A program made the position numbers and the translations under genes. DNA of 16,048 nucleotides from Alphaproteobacteria bacterium. GTDB taxonomy: Bacteria; Pseudomonadota; Alphaproteobacteria; UBA6615. The notes under the pieces are model-generated. The model worked only from the letters and a program-made list of their open reading frames with translations. It ran no database searches and was not told the origin of the DNA. Within the stretch, counting starts at the first letter, position 1, and every line of letters begins with the position of its first letter. Positions 1-6,404 of this stretch are shown here, piece by piece. The DNA lies in contig JABDJY010000107.1 in the NCBI GenBank assembly GCA_013003285.1, positions 1 through 16,048 of the forward strand, written 5' to 3'.

Positions 1-36
1 CTGCCAAGGCAGCGCGATACACCAAGACAGTCTAGG

Positions 37-65
37 GTCGAAACCGCTTAAGCGGCGGTTTCGAC
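37..65. repeat. Perfect 11-bp inverted repeat over the marR stop codon
   Basis: GTCGAAACCGC at 37-47 is the exact reverse complement of GCGGTTTCGAC at 55-65, with a 7-nt loop. Within it, CCGCTTAAGCGG (44-55) is also a 12-bp perfect palindrome. The marR stop codon (48-50 on the minus strand) lies in the loop. In RNA this would be a strong stem-loop at the 3' end of the marR message. No T-run follows on either strand, so it is not a classical rho-independent terminator. It may act in 3'-end formation or mRNA stability (inference). Confidence 0.6.
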
Positions 66-536
66 ACGACTGAATTCGGAGACGCGCGGGCCAAAGCCCA
101 ACTGTTGCAGCCAGAAACTCTCGATATTGCGGAGGATTTCGTTGGCGTTCGTCAGGGTCTCCGGATCGAGATCACCGCTAGCCACTTCGGCGCTGTGACG
201 CTCGAACATGCTTTCCAGCGCTCGGCTCAACGCCAACCCCTTATCCGTCAGCCGAACCCGGACCGAGCGGCGGTCATGGGATGAGCGTTCCTGATGCAGG
301 TAACCGTTTTCCGTCATCTTCTTGACGTTGTAGGAAACATTGGAGCCAAGATAGTAGCCCCGCAGCGTCAATTCGCCGACCGTCAGCTCGTCGCCACCAA
401 TATTATACAAGATCAACGCCTGGACGTTGTTGATGTCGCGAACATCGGTACTGTCGAGTTCGTTTTTGATGACCTCGAGGAACTGTCTATGCATCCGTTC
501 GAGCGCATTTATAGTCGTCAGGTAAGCCTGTTTCAC
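48..536 (-). CDS. MarR-family winged-helix regulator (LdtR-like)
   Basis: A 162-residue protein with the MarR layout: an N-terminal dimerisation helix, a recognition region around residues 52-80 (LTVGELTLRGYYLGSNVSYN), and a wing at about 84-97 containing the family-typical S-HDRRSVRVRLTDKG. The NVSYNVKKM stretch and the overall sequence recall the alphaproteobacterial LdtR regulators, which in other species control L,D-transpeptidase and stress genes. That assignment is from memory of the family, not a search. The start is GTG at 534-536, preceded by GGGAGGG (543-549 on the forward strand) at good spacing. The gene lies downstream of the valine operon on the same strand, but 131 bp with its own candidate promoter/operator separate them, so it is probably transcribed alone. 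Its targets cannot be read from the sequence; control of itself or of the neighbouring operon is possible. Confidence 0.88.
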   Translation of the reverse strand: MKQAYLTTINALERMHRQFLEVIKNELDSTDVRDINNVQALILYNIGGDELTVGELTLRGYYLGSNVSYNVKKMTENGYLHQERSSHDRRSVRVRLTDKGLALSRALESMFERHSAEVASGDLDPETLTNANEILRNIESFWLQQLGFGPRVSEFSRVETAA

Positions 537-577
537 CGTTCGCCCTCCCGGGGTTTGCGTGATGTGAATTGGCGTAG

Positions 578-619
578 ATTATCACTTTAAGGAGTTAAAG
601 ATGGCTTAAGGCAATTTAA
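578..619 (-). promoter_or_regulatory. Candidate marR promoter/operator with TTAA repeats
   Basis: Upstream of the marR GTG start the sequence turns AT-rich and holds a perfect inverted repeat, CTTTAA-GGAG-TTAAAG (585-600). Two related elements begin 19 bp apart, about two helical turns: TTAAGGAGTTAA (587-598) and TTAAGGCAATTTAA (606-619). A -10-like GATAAT reads on the minus strand at 578-583, next to the dyad; no good -35 is visible. A dyad beside a -10 is typical of MarR autorepression, so an autoregulatory operator is inferred. Confidence 0.4.
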
Positions 620-667
620 CCAAAAACCTCTCTAAAATATGTTGAATTTGTTGGTATTTCGACCGAT

Positions 668-1558
668 TCAGCTATCGCGGATTTGGCGAATAATTGCCGA
701 AAAATCAAGCTCTGCATTGTCTCCCAAACTGGCGAAGCTATCGTACAATTGGGTGGCGTGCGCACCCAATGGGGTATTGGCGTCTGCAGAGGCCGCCGCC
801 TCCTGCGACAGCTTCAAATCTTTTAGCATCATGGCAACGGTAAAACCGGCCGCATAATCATTATTGGCCGGCGATGACGGTACCGGCCCTGGCACGGGGC
901 AATAGCTCGTCATGGCCCAGCATTGGCTGGTCGCCGTGGACACGATATCCCACAGTTTTTGGGCGTCGAGGTCGAGCTTTTCCGCCAACAGGAAACCCTC
1001 ACTGACCGCGATCATCTCAATCGCCAGCATCAAATTGTTGCAAACCTTGGCGGCTTGGCCCCGACCGGGGCCGCCGGCATGAAAAATATTCTTGCCCATT
1101 GCCATGAGAATGGGTTCAGCGCGTTTAAAAGCCGCGTCTACGCCACCACACATGAATGTCAGGGTTCCGGCGGCCGCCCCGCCGATACCGCCGGAGACCG
1201 GCGCGTCGATCATGTCCAATCCCTTGTCGGCAGCAACAGCGATCACATCGCGGGCGGTCGTCACGTCAATGGTGGATGAATCGATCAGCAAGGTTCCGGG
1301 CTTAACTGCGGCGATGACCTTGTCATCATCGATAAAGACCGAGCGCACATGGGCGCCGGCGGGCAGCATGGTAATGACAACTTCCGCGTCTGCGGCGGCG
1401 GCGACGGCGTTATCGGCAGCCGAGGCGCCAGCCGAGACGGCACGCGCAACCGCATCGGGCACCAAATCGAAGGCAGCGACACTGTGGCCGGCCTCGATAA
1501 GATTGGTCACCATCGGACCGCCCATATTACCCAATCCAATAAATCCGATCGCAGACAT
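668..1558 (-). CDS. mmsB: 3-hydroxyisobutyrate dehydrogenase
   Basis: A 296-residue enzyme that oxidises 3-hydroxyisobutyrate to methylmalonate semialdehyde with NAD+ in valine catabolism. The Rossmann motif GFIGLGNMGGPM is at residues 5-16. The substrate-binding signature DAPVSGG is at about 118-124 and the catalytic-lysine motif GQAAKVCNN at about 167-175 (K171). The C-terminal all-alpha domain follows, with YAAGFTVAMMLKDLKL typical of MmsB. Length matches the family (about 295). Start is ATG with a strong AGGGGAGAG just upstream. It is the last gene of a minus-strand operon, 29 bp behind the 3-hydroxyisobutyryl-CoA hydrolase that makes its substrate, which separates it from other beta-hydroxyacid dehydrogenases such as tartronate semialdehyde reductase. 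The usual partner mmsA is not in the window. Confidence 0.95.
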   Translation of the reverse strand: MSAIGFIGLGNMGGPMVTNLIEAGHSVAAFDLVPDAVARAVSAGASAADNAVAAAADAEVVITMLPAGAHVRSVFIDDDKVIAAVKPGTLLIDSSTIDVTTARDVIAVAADKGLDMIDAPVSGGIGGAAAGTLTFMCGGVDAAFKRAEPILMAMGKNIFHAGGPGRGQAAKVCNNLMLAIEMIAVSEGFLLAEKLDLDAQKLWDIVSTATSQCWAMTSYCPVPGPVPSSPANNDYAAGFTVAMMLKDLKLSQEAAASADANTPLGAHATQLYDSFASLGDNAELDFSAIIRQIRDS

Positions 1559-1587
1559 GGTCTCTCCCCTTTTCCTAAGCTCTTATT

Positions 1588-2634
1588 TTACCCGAAATCC
1601 GGCTCGCCGGAGGCGGGCGCAAAATATTCATCGACATCGTTCTCGCTGACTCCGGCCAGATCGGCGGGTTGCCAGTTAGGCGCGCCATCCTTATCGATGA
1701 CCACCGCCCGGATCCCTTCGAACAAATCATTGCCGCGAAAGCAGCGGTCGGCAATCCGGTATTCCATGGTCATGGCATCTTCAAAGCGCGTCAGCGACTG
1801 TCCGGCGCGTAACTGGCGAAACGACACTTTCAAACTGGTCGGCGACTTTGAGTTCAATATCTCGGCGGTTTCGTTGCCCCAAACGCTACCTTCAGCGGCC
1901 AGGCGCGCAAGAATCGCCTCGACGCTCGTCGCCGAAAAACACCGGTTAATCGCGGCCTGATGTTCGGCCAGCTTATTGGGACCGGGATTGCCGGAAAACT
2001 CTCGCAAGACAGCGCTGATCACGCCTTTGTCCGGCGGCGTATTGGCCAGAGCATCGATGATCGCGTCAATCTTATCCGAGGCAACATAAACATCGCCGAT
2101 GCCGGCATAAAGGCAATCGGCGGCCCGCATCCGGTAACCCGTCAGTCCCAAATACATGCCGATCTCGCCCGGACAGCGCGGCAGGAACCAACTGGCGCCA
2201 ATATCGGGAAACAGGCCTATTCCGGTCTCGGGCATGGCAAATAGTGTGCGCTCGGTGACCACCCGGTGCGAGCCGTGGATCGAGACCCCAACGCCACCCC
2301 CCATAACCACGCCATCCATCAATGCGATGTAGGGCTTGGGGTAATTAAAGATGGTGACGTTCTGGGTATATTCGGCGCCATAGTAACTCGGTCCGAAATC
2401 TGTGCCGCGCTTTTCGTAAAGATCGCGGATATCACCGCCGGCGCAGAAGGCGCGATCACCGGCACCCTGAATAATGACTGCGGAAATGGCGTCGTCGGCC
2501 GCCCAGGCGAAGAGTTGCGGTTCCATCGCCTCAATCATGGCAAGCGAAAGCGCGTTGAGCGCCTTGGGCTTGTTCAGCGTAATAAGCCCAAGCCTTCCGC
2601 GGGTTTCGAAAATAACGTCTGACGTTCCGGTCAT
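1588..2634 (-). CDS. 3-hydroxyisobutyryl-CoA hydrolase (crotonase fold)
   Basis: A 348-residue crotonase-superfamily protein. The oxyanion-hole segments are FCAGGDIRDLY (about 63-73) and DGVVMGGGVGVS (about 107-118). The hydrolase-type signature MPETGIGLFPDIGASWFL (about 134-151) supplies the expected catalytic Glu136 and Asp144. This longer form, with C-terminal extension and the GLFPD motif, distinguishes HIBCH from ordinary enoyl-CoA hydratases of about 260 residues. It hydrolyses 3-hydroxyisobutyryl-CoA to free 3-hydroxyisobutyrate, the substrate of the next gene. It starts 12 bp after the acyl-CoA dehydrogenase stop and is translated as part of the same operon. Many genomes annotate it merely as enoyl-CoA hydratase/isomerase family; the context and motifs favour the specific call. 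Confidence 0.93.
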   Translation of the reverse strand: MTGTSDVIFETRGRLGLITLNKPKALNALSLAMIEAMEPQLFAWAADDAISAVIIQGAGDRAFCAGGDIRDLYEKRGTDFGPSYYGAEYTQNVTIFNYPKPYIALMDGVVMGGGVGVSIHGSHRVVTERTLFAMPETGIGLFPDIGASWFLPRCPGEIGMYLGLTGYRMRAADCLYAGIGDVYVASDKIDAIIDALANTPPDKGVISAVLREFSGNPGPNKLAEHQAAINRCFSATSVEAILARLAAEGSVWGNETAEILNSKSPTSLKVSFRQLRAGQSLTRFEDAMTMEYRIADRCFRGNDLFEGIRAVVIDKDGAPNWQPADLAGVSENDVDEYFAPASGEPDFG

Positions 2635-2646
2635 ATTATGGGTTTT

Positions 2647-3786
2647 CTACTGCCGCAAAAAATCGCGGGCGATGATGACGCGCATGATCTCGTTCGTGCC
2701 TTCGAGGATTTGATGCACCCGCAAATCACGGAGATAGCGCTCGATGGGAAACTCTTTGAGATAGCCATAGCCGCCATGTAGTTGCAGCGCCCGATTGACC
2801 ACGTCGAATCCTTGGTCGGTCGCCAGGCGCTTAGCCATGGCGGCCGCCACCGTGGTTCCCGGCGCCGTGTTATCGAGCATCCAGGCGGCGCGATGGAGCA
2901 TCACCCGCGCCGACTCCAACTCGGTCGCCATATCGGCCAACTGAAACTGCAGCGCCTGAAATTCGGCGAGCGTCTGGCCGAACTGTTTACGCGTTTTCAT
3001 ATGTTCGCGGGCCAACTCCAAACAGGCGCGGGCGCCGCCGGTGGAACAGGCGCCGATATTGATACGACCGCCATCGAGCCCCTGCATGGCGATTTTAAAG
3101 CCATCGCCCTCGGCGCCAATTCTGTTGGCCACCGGAACCCGGCAATCTTGAAAAATCACTGCCGCCGTGGGTTGGCTGTTCCAGCCGAGCTTTTTTTCAA
3201 GCTTGCCGAAACTGAGCCCCGGCGCGTCCTTCTCGACAGCGATGCAGGAAATACCGTCGGCGCCATCGCCGCCGGTGCGTAGCATGCAGACATAGATATC
3301 CGAGGCGGACCCGCCGGATATGAAGGCCTTCTCGCCGTTGATGACATATTCGTCGCCGTCGCGGACCGCACGCGAGGATAGCGAGGCCGCATCCGATCCC
3401 GCGCCGGGTTCGGTCAGGCAGTAACTGGCGAAATGCTCCATGGTCATAAGTTTGGGCAGTAAACGGGCGCGCAATTCGTCATTTCCAAAACGGTCGATCA
3501 TCCAGGCCGACATATTGTGGATCGAGATATAGGCCGCGGTCGATGGGCACGCTGTCGCCAATTCCTCGAAAATAATCGCCGCGTCGAGCCGCCCGAGGCC
3601 CGAGCCGCCATGGGCCTCATCGCAATATATGCCGGCAAAACCCAAGGCTGCCGCCTGGCGCAGCGTGTCGACGGGGAAAATCGTCTCCGCATCCCATTCC
3701 GCGGCATGGGGCAGCATCTCGTCGGTGGCAAATCCACGCGCCATATCCTGTATGGCGATTTGTTCTTCGCTAAGCTGAAAATCCAC
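2647..3786 (-). CDS. Acyl-CoA dehydrogenase, probable isobutyryl-CoA dehydrogenase
   Basis: A 379-residue FAD-dependent acyl-CoA dehydrogenase with the N-terminal helical domain, then YCLTEPGAGSDAAS (about 122-135, FAD/substrate signature), the middle beta domain, and a C-terminal helical domain containing RKQFGQTLAEFQALQFQLADM. The catalytic base is Glu362 in LEGTNEIMRVI, and QLHGGYGYLKEFPIER is also present. It would oxidise isobutyryl-CoA to methacrylyl-CoA, passing electrons to ETF. The specificity is inferred from the operon with HIBCH and MmsB; a 2-methylbutyryl/short branched-chain role is also possible. Start is GTG (3784-3786) with an AGGAGAGG ribosome site (3796-3803, forward) about 9 nt upstream. 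It is the first gene of the operon and the stop codon is TAG. Confidence 0.92.
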   Translation of the reverse strand: MDFQLSEEQIAIQDMARGFATDEMLPHAAEWDAETIFPVDTLRQAAALGFAGIYCDEAHGGSGLGRLDAAIIFEELATACPSTAAYISIHNMSAWMIDRFGNDELRARLLPKLMTMEHFASYCLTEPGAGSDAASLSSRAVRDGDEYVINGEKAFISGGSASDIYVCMLRTGGDGADGISCIAVEKDAPGLSFGKLEKKLGWNSQPTAAVIFQDCRVPVANRIGAEGDGFKIAMQGLDGGRINIGACSTGGARACLELAREHMKTRKQFGQTLAEFQALQFQLADMATELESARVMLHRAAWMLDNTAPGTTVAAAMAKRLATDQGFDVVNRALQLHGGYGYLKEFPIERYLRDLRVHQILEGTNEIMRVIIARDFLRQ

Positions 3787-3816
3787 GGGCCGTAGCCTCT
3801 CCTAATTCTGGGCGCG

Positions 3817-3844
3817 ATAATAGCTGCGGATTACAAGACCGCAA
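3817..3844 (-). promoter_or_regulatory. Promoter of the valine-degradation operon with overlapping dyad
   Basis: On the minus strand TTGCGG (forward 3839-3844) and TATTAT (3817-3822) are separated by 16 bp, a good sigma-70-type match. It would give a leader of roughly 25 nt before the GTG start. An inverted repeat, TGCGG (3825-3829) and CCGCA (3839-3843) with a 9-nt spacer, covers the -35 and spacer and could bind a repressor. The divergent hemB gene begins about 80 bp away. No transcription data are available, so this is a prediction from sequence. Confidence 0.5.
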
Positions 3845-3927
3845 GCAAACGAAGGCGTGGCAGCGCGACCCTGAGCGAGCTATGGTGCGCGTCGGTATGA
3901 GCATCAAGATGAAAGACCGTTATTGAC

Positions 3928-4944
3928 ATGACCCGCGGCCCGACAACCCCCATTGGCGCCTACCCGCAAACCCGTATGCGTCGAAACCGGCGTTACGATT
4001 GGACCCGGCGGATGGTGCGTGAGAATCAACTCAGCCCGGATGACTTCATCTGGCCGCTCTTCGTGCGCGACGGCACGGATACGGCCGAGGAAATCCCCAC
4101 CCTGCCCGGGGTGATGCGGCGAACCGTCGATCTATTGGCCGATGCGGTCGGCGAGGCCAAGTCTTTGGGAATCCCGGCGATAGCTTTGTTTCCTGCCATC
4201 GACCCCGATCTAAAGACCCCGATGGCGGAAGAAGCCTGGAACCCGGACAATTTGATCTGCCAGTCTATTCGAACCATCAAGGACGCTCACCCGGAAGTTG
4301 GCATTGTCTGCGATGTCGCTCTCGATCCGTTCAACTCGGACGGCCATGACGGCATCGTTCGCAACGGCCATGTGGTCAATGACGAGACGATCGAGGCTTT
4401 GTGCCGCCAGGCATTGGTTCAGGTCGAAGCCGGCTGCGATATTATCGCGCCGTCGGACATGATGGACGGCCGTGTCGGCGCGATCCGCGAGGCGCTCGAC
4501 ACGTCGGGTTTTGAGAAGACCCTGATCATGTCGTACGCCGCCAAATTTTCGTCTGGTTTCTACGGACCATTCCGCGACGCTATCGACAGTTCGGGCTTTC
4601 TCGCCGGCGAGACCAAAGACACTTATCAGATGGATCCGGCCAACACCGACGAGGCCTTGCGCGAGGTCGCTCTCGACATCGCCGAGGGCGCGGACATGGT
4701 GATGATAAAACCCGGTCTGCCCTATCTCGATATTATCTGGCGGGTGAAGGAGCGCTTCGGGGTGCCGACATTCGCCTACAATGTCAGCGGCGAATACGCG
4801 ATGTTGCGCTTCGCCGCCGAAGCCGACGCCATCGACTACACCAAGACCATGATGGAAACCCTGATGTCGTTTAAACGCGCCGGGTGCAACGGCGTGCTGA
4901 CCTATTTCGCGGTCGATGCAGCCCGCCTGCTCAACGGTGAATGA
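3928..4944 (+). CDS. hemB: Delta-aminolevulinic acid dehydratase (porphobilinogen synthase)
   Basis: A 338-residue enzyme that condenses two 5-aminolevulinate molecules to porphobilinogen, the second common step of tetrapyrrole synthesis in the cytosol. The two Schiff-base lysines are Lys206 in SYAAKFSSGFYGPFR and Lys261 in MVMIKPGLPYLDI. The N-terminal arm RMRRNRRYDWTRRMVREN is typical of the bacterial octamer. The metal-site segment DVALDPFNSDGHDGI (about 129-143) has Asp residues instead of the three zinc-binding cysteines, so this is the Mg/K-dependent type known from Pseudomonas and Bradyrhizobium. The start ATG has only a weak ribosome site. A 9-codon ORF (3897-3926) ends one nucleotide before it. 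A small membrane-protein gene follows at 5 bp. Confidence 0.98.
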   Translation: MTRGPTTPIGAYPQTRMRRNRRYDWTRRMVRENQLSPDDFIWPLFVRDGTDTAEEIPTLPGVMRRTVDLLADAVGEAKSLGIPAIALFPAIDPDLKTPMAEEAWNPDNLICQSIRTIKDAHPEVGIVCDVALDPFNSDGHDGIVRNGHVVNDETIEALCRQALVQVEAGCDIIAPSDMMDGRVGAIREALDTSGFEKTLIMSYAAKFSSGFYGPFRDAIDSSGFLAGETKDTYQMDPANTDEALREVALDIAEGADMVMIKPGLPYLDIIWRVKERFGVPTFAYNVSGEYAMLRFAAEADAIDYTKTMMETLMSFKRAGCNGVLTYFAVDAARLLNGE

Positions 4945-4948
4945 ACAG

Positions 4949-5569
4949 ATGGGTGACACCGATAATCACGATGATAGCGCGCCGCCGCCCTTCTTCGTCT
5001 ACTACAACCCAAGAGTTCATATGTTCAAACTGGTGGCCATATTGGCCATCGCTGGCGTCTTGATGGCTTTGCCGTTCCTTGTGGAAAACGTTGAAGCGGA
5101 TCCGATACGCCTGATCGGCGCGATCGTCATTGTGTTTCTCATATGGGCCTATATGACCGCTCGACGCATCCGTGATCGCCGCCCCCAAGTGGTGATCGAT
5201 ACAAATGGGGTCTTCGTGCGCGACTGGCATGTGGATATTCTGCCGTGGGAGGATATCGAATTTATCTCCCACTCCAGCTCGGTGCGCCGCGGCATCATAA
5301 GCGCTCTCACACGCTCGCGGCGCGGCCCCTATCTACTGTTCAAATTCGCCAAGATGCCGAGAATAGTGTCGTCACTGCCGCCACCTTTTTCGTTTTTTCA
5401 AAAAATGTGGGCCGATATAGAGCTGCAGGAACCGGCGATCATGGAATATGGGTTGGATACCAAAGCCACGGTGATGCTCCGGGCCATCCAAGATCACATC
5501 GCCTACTGGCAGGCCAACCAAAGCAAAGACACCACCGAGGCGACGGTCGTCTCACCGCTGTCGGGATAA
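4949..5569 (+). CDS. Two-TM membrane protein with PH-like domain, function unknown
   Basis: A 206-residue protein with an acidic N-terminus (DTDNHDD), two hydrophobic helices (about residues 27-45 and 54-70), then a basic stretch ARRIRDRRPQ and a soluble beta-rich domain. The segment VVIDTNGVFVRDWHVDILPW-EDI (about 81-103) resembles bacterial PH-like domains of the STM3941 type that follow a TM hairpin. I do not recognise a specific function. The ATG at 4949 is preferred because GGTGA (4936-4940) sits 8 nt upstream. An in-frame ATG at 4916 would overlap the end of hemB by 29 bp. Only 4 bp separate it from hemB, so co-transcription is likely. In other alphaproteobacteria the gene after hemB often encodes a small membrane protein, but a haem-related role here is speculation. 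Confidence 0.8.
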   Translation: MGDTDNHDDSAPPPFFVYYNPRVHMFKLVAILAIAGVLMALPFLVENVEADPIRLIGAIVIVFLIWAYMTARRIRDRRPQVVIDTNGVFVRDWHVDILPWEDIEFISHSSSVRRGIISALTRSRRGPYLLFKFAKMPRIVSSLPPPFSFFQKMWADIELQEPAIMEYGLDTKATVMLRAIQDHIAYWQANQSKDTTEATVVSPLSG

Positions 5570-5595
5570 CTTTTGCGTTCGCACTATTGCCGTCA

Positions 5596-5617
5596 GATAC
5601 GGTTGCAACTACGTATC
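5596..5617. repeat. Inverted repeat upstream of the peroxiredoxin gene
   Basis: GATACG (5596-5601) and CGTATC (5612-5617) are perfect 6-bp arms around a 10-nt spacer that itself contains the palindrome GTTGCAAC (5602-5609). It lies 75-96 bp before the peroxiredoxin ATG, a plausible operator position. It does not match the OxyR spacing pattern that I know, and no T-run follows that would make it a terminator for the gene before it. Confidence 0.35.
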
Positions 5618-5649
5618 AAGCGTATGTTCACTGATAAGCGGCCGCGATT

Positions 5650-5669
5650 GTCGATTTGCCGCAATCGAC
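5650..5669 (+). repeat. Stem-loop just before the peroxiredoxin ribosome site
   Basis: GTCGATT (5650-5656) pairs exactly with AATCGAC (5663-5669) across a 6-nt loop TGCCGC. It ends 8 nt before the AGAGGAG ribosome site (5677-5683). In the mRNA this would be a 5'-UTR hairpin; in DNA it could be an operator. There is no further evidence for either. Confidence 0.35.
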
Positions 5670-5691
5670 TGGATACAGAGGAGACGAATAG

Positions 5692-6351
5692 ATGACTTTG
5701 TAGATTGGTAACACAGCACCCGATTTCGTTGCTGAGACCACCGAGGGCAGCATCAGCTTTCACGATTGGGTCGGCGACGGTTGGGCCGTTTTATTCTCCC
5801 ATCCCAAGGATTTCACGCCCGTTTGCACCACCGAGCTCGGCTATATGGCCAAGCTGAAACCCGAATTCGACAAGCGTAACGTCAAAATCATCGGCCTCAG
5901 CATCGATCCTGTCGAAAATCACGACAAATGGCTTAAAGACATCGAAGATACAGCAGGCGTCCCGGTGAATTACCCGCTGATCGGCGATACCGACCTGGCT
6001 GTGGCAAAGCTATACGGCATGCTACCGGCTGACACCGAAGGTGGTTCTGAAGGCCGCACGCCGGCCGACAATGCCACGGTGCGCAATGTTTACGTTGTCG
6101 GACCCGACAAGGGCATCAAGTTGATGATTTCCTACCCCATGAGCACGGGGCGTAATTTCGATGAGATTTTGCGCGCCATCGATTCACTGCAACTCACCGC
6201 AAAACACCAGGTAGCCACGCCGGTAAATTGGAAGCAGGGCGAAGACGTCATCATCCTGCCAGCGATCTCCGATGAAGCCGCCAAGGAGAAGTATCCGGAC
6301 GGCTGGGAATCGCCCAAGCCCTATATCCGGGTCGTTCCTGATCCCAGCTGA
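5692..6351 (+). CDS. 1-Cys peroxiredoxin with in-frame TAG at codon 4 (possible pseudogene)
   Basis: Reading from ATG 5692 gives 219 codons of a Prx6/LsfA-type 1-Cys peroxiredoxin: MTL-stop-IGNTAPDFVAETTEG, then peroxidatic Cys45 in KDFTPVCTTELG, and the C-terminal domain with KQGEDVIILP and GWESPKPYIRVVP. Cys45 is the only cysteine, as expected of the 1-Cys class, which reduces hydroperoxides using an external thiol. Codon 4 is TAG (5701-5703), where relatives have Gln, Arg or Lys; a single C-to-T change in CAG would explain it. A strong AGAGGAG lies 8 nt before the ATG. The rest of the frame shows no decay and a terminator follows. The next in-frame ATG (5845) lies past Cys45 and would give an inactive protein. 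The only near start is ATT at 5704. Real mutation, base-call error, readthrough and an ATT start all remain possible. Confidence 0.85.
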
Positions 6352-6373
6352 ATACCAAAATATGAATTGGGAG

Positions 6374-6404
6374 CGGGCGCTTTTCGGAGCGCCCGTTTTC
6401 GTTT
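6374..6404 (+). terminator. Rho-independent terminator of the peroxiredoxin gene
   Basis: CGGGCGCT (6374-6381) pairs with AGCGCCCG (6388-6395). A T-G pair closes a TTCG tetraloop, and TTTTCGTTT follows (6396-6404). It sits 22 nt after the peroxiredoxin stop, and its tail overlaps the stop codon of the convergent yheT-like gene. The T-run is only on the plus side, so it mainly stops rightward transcription. Confidence 0.9.

Noticed and set aside
1..12. CTGCC-AA-GGCAG inverted repeat at the window edge
   Set aside because: The arms are short and the neighbouring sequence is cut off, so no role can be argued.
4916..4948. Upstream ATG for the membrane protein after hemB
   Set aside because: It would overlap hemB by 29 bp; GGTGA at 4936-4940 fits the ATG at 4949.
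4210..4959. Minus-strand open frame of about 249 codons opposite hemB
   Set aside because: hemB is certain on the other strand; the antisense product shows no family motif.
5701..5703. TAG as pyrrolysine, or a recoded sense codon genome-wide
   Set aside because: TAG ends the GNAT, motA and acyl-CoA dehydrogenase genes at the expected family length, and peroxiredoxins have no known pyrrolysine; selenocysteine would need TGA.
5845..6351. Peroxiredoxin starting at the internal ATG 5845
   Set aside because: It would drop the first 51 residues including the peroxidatic Cys45, and has no ribosome site; the homology clearly extends upstream to 5692.
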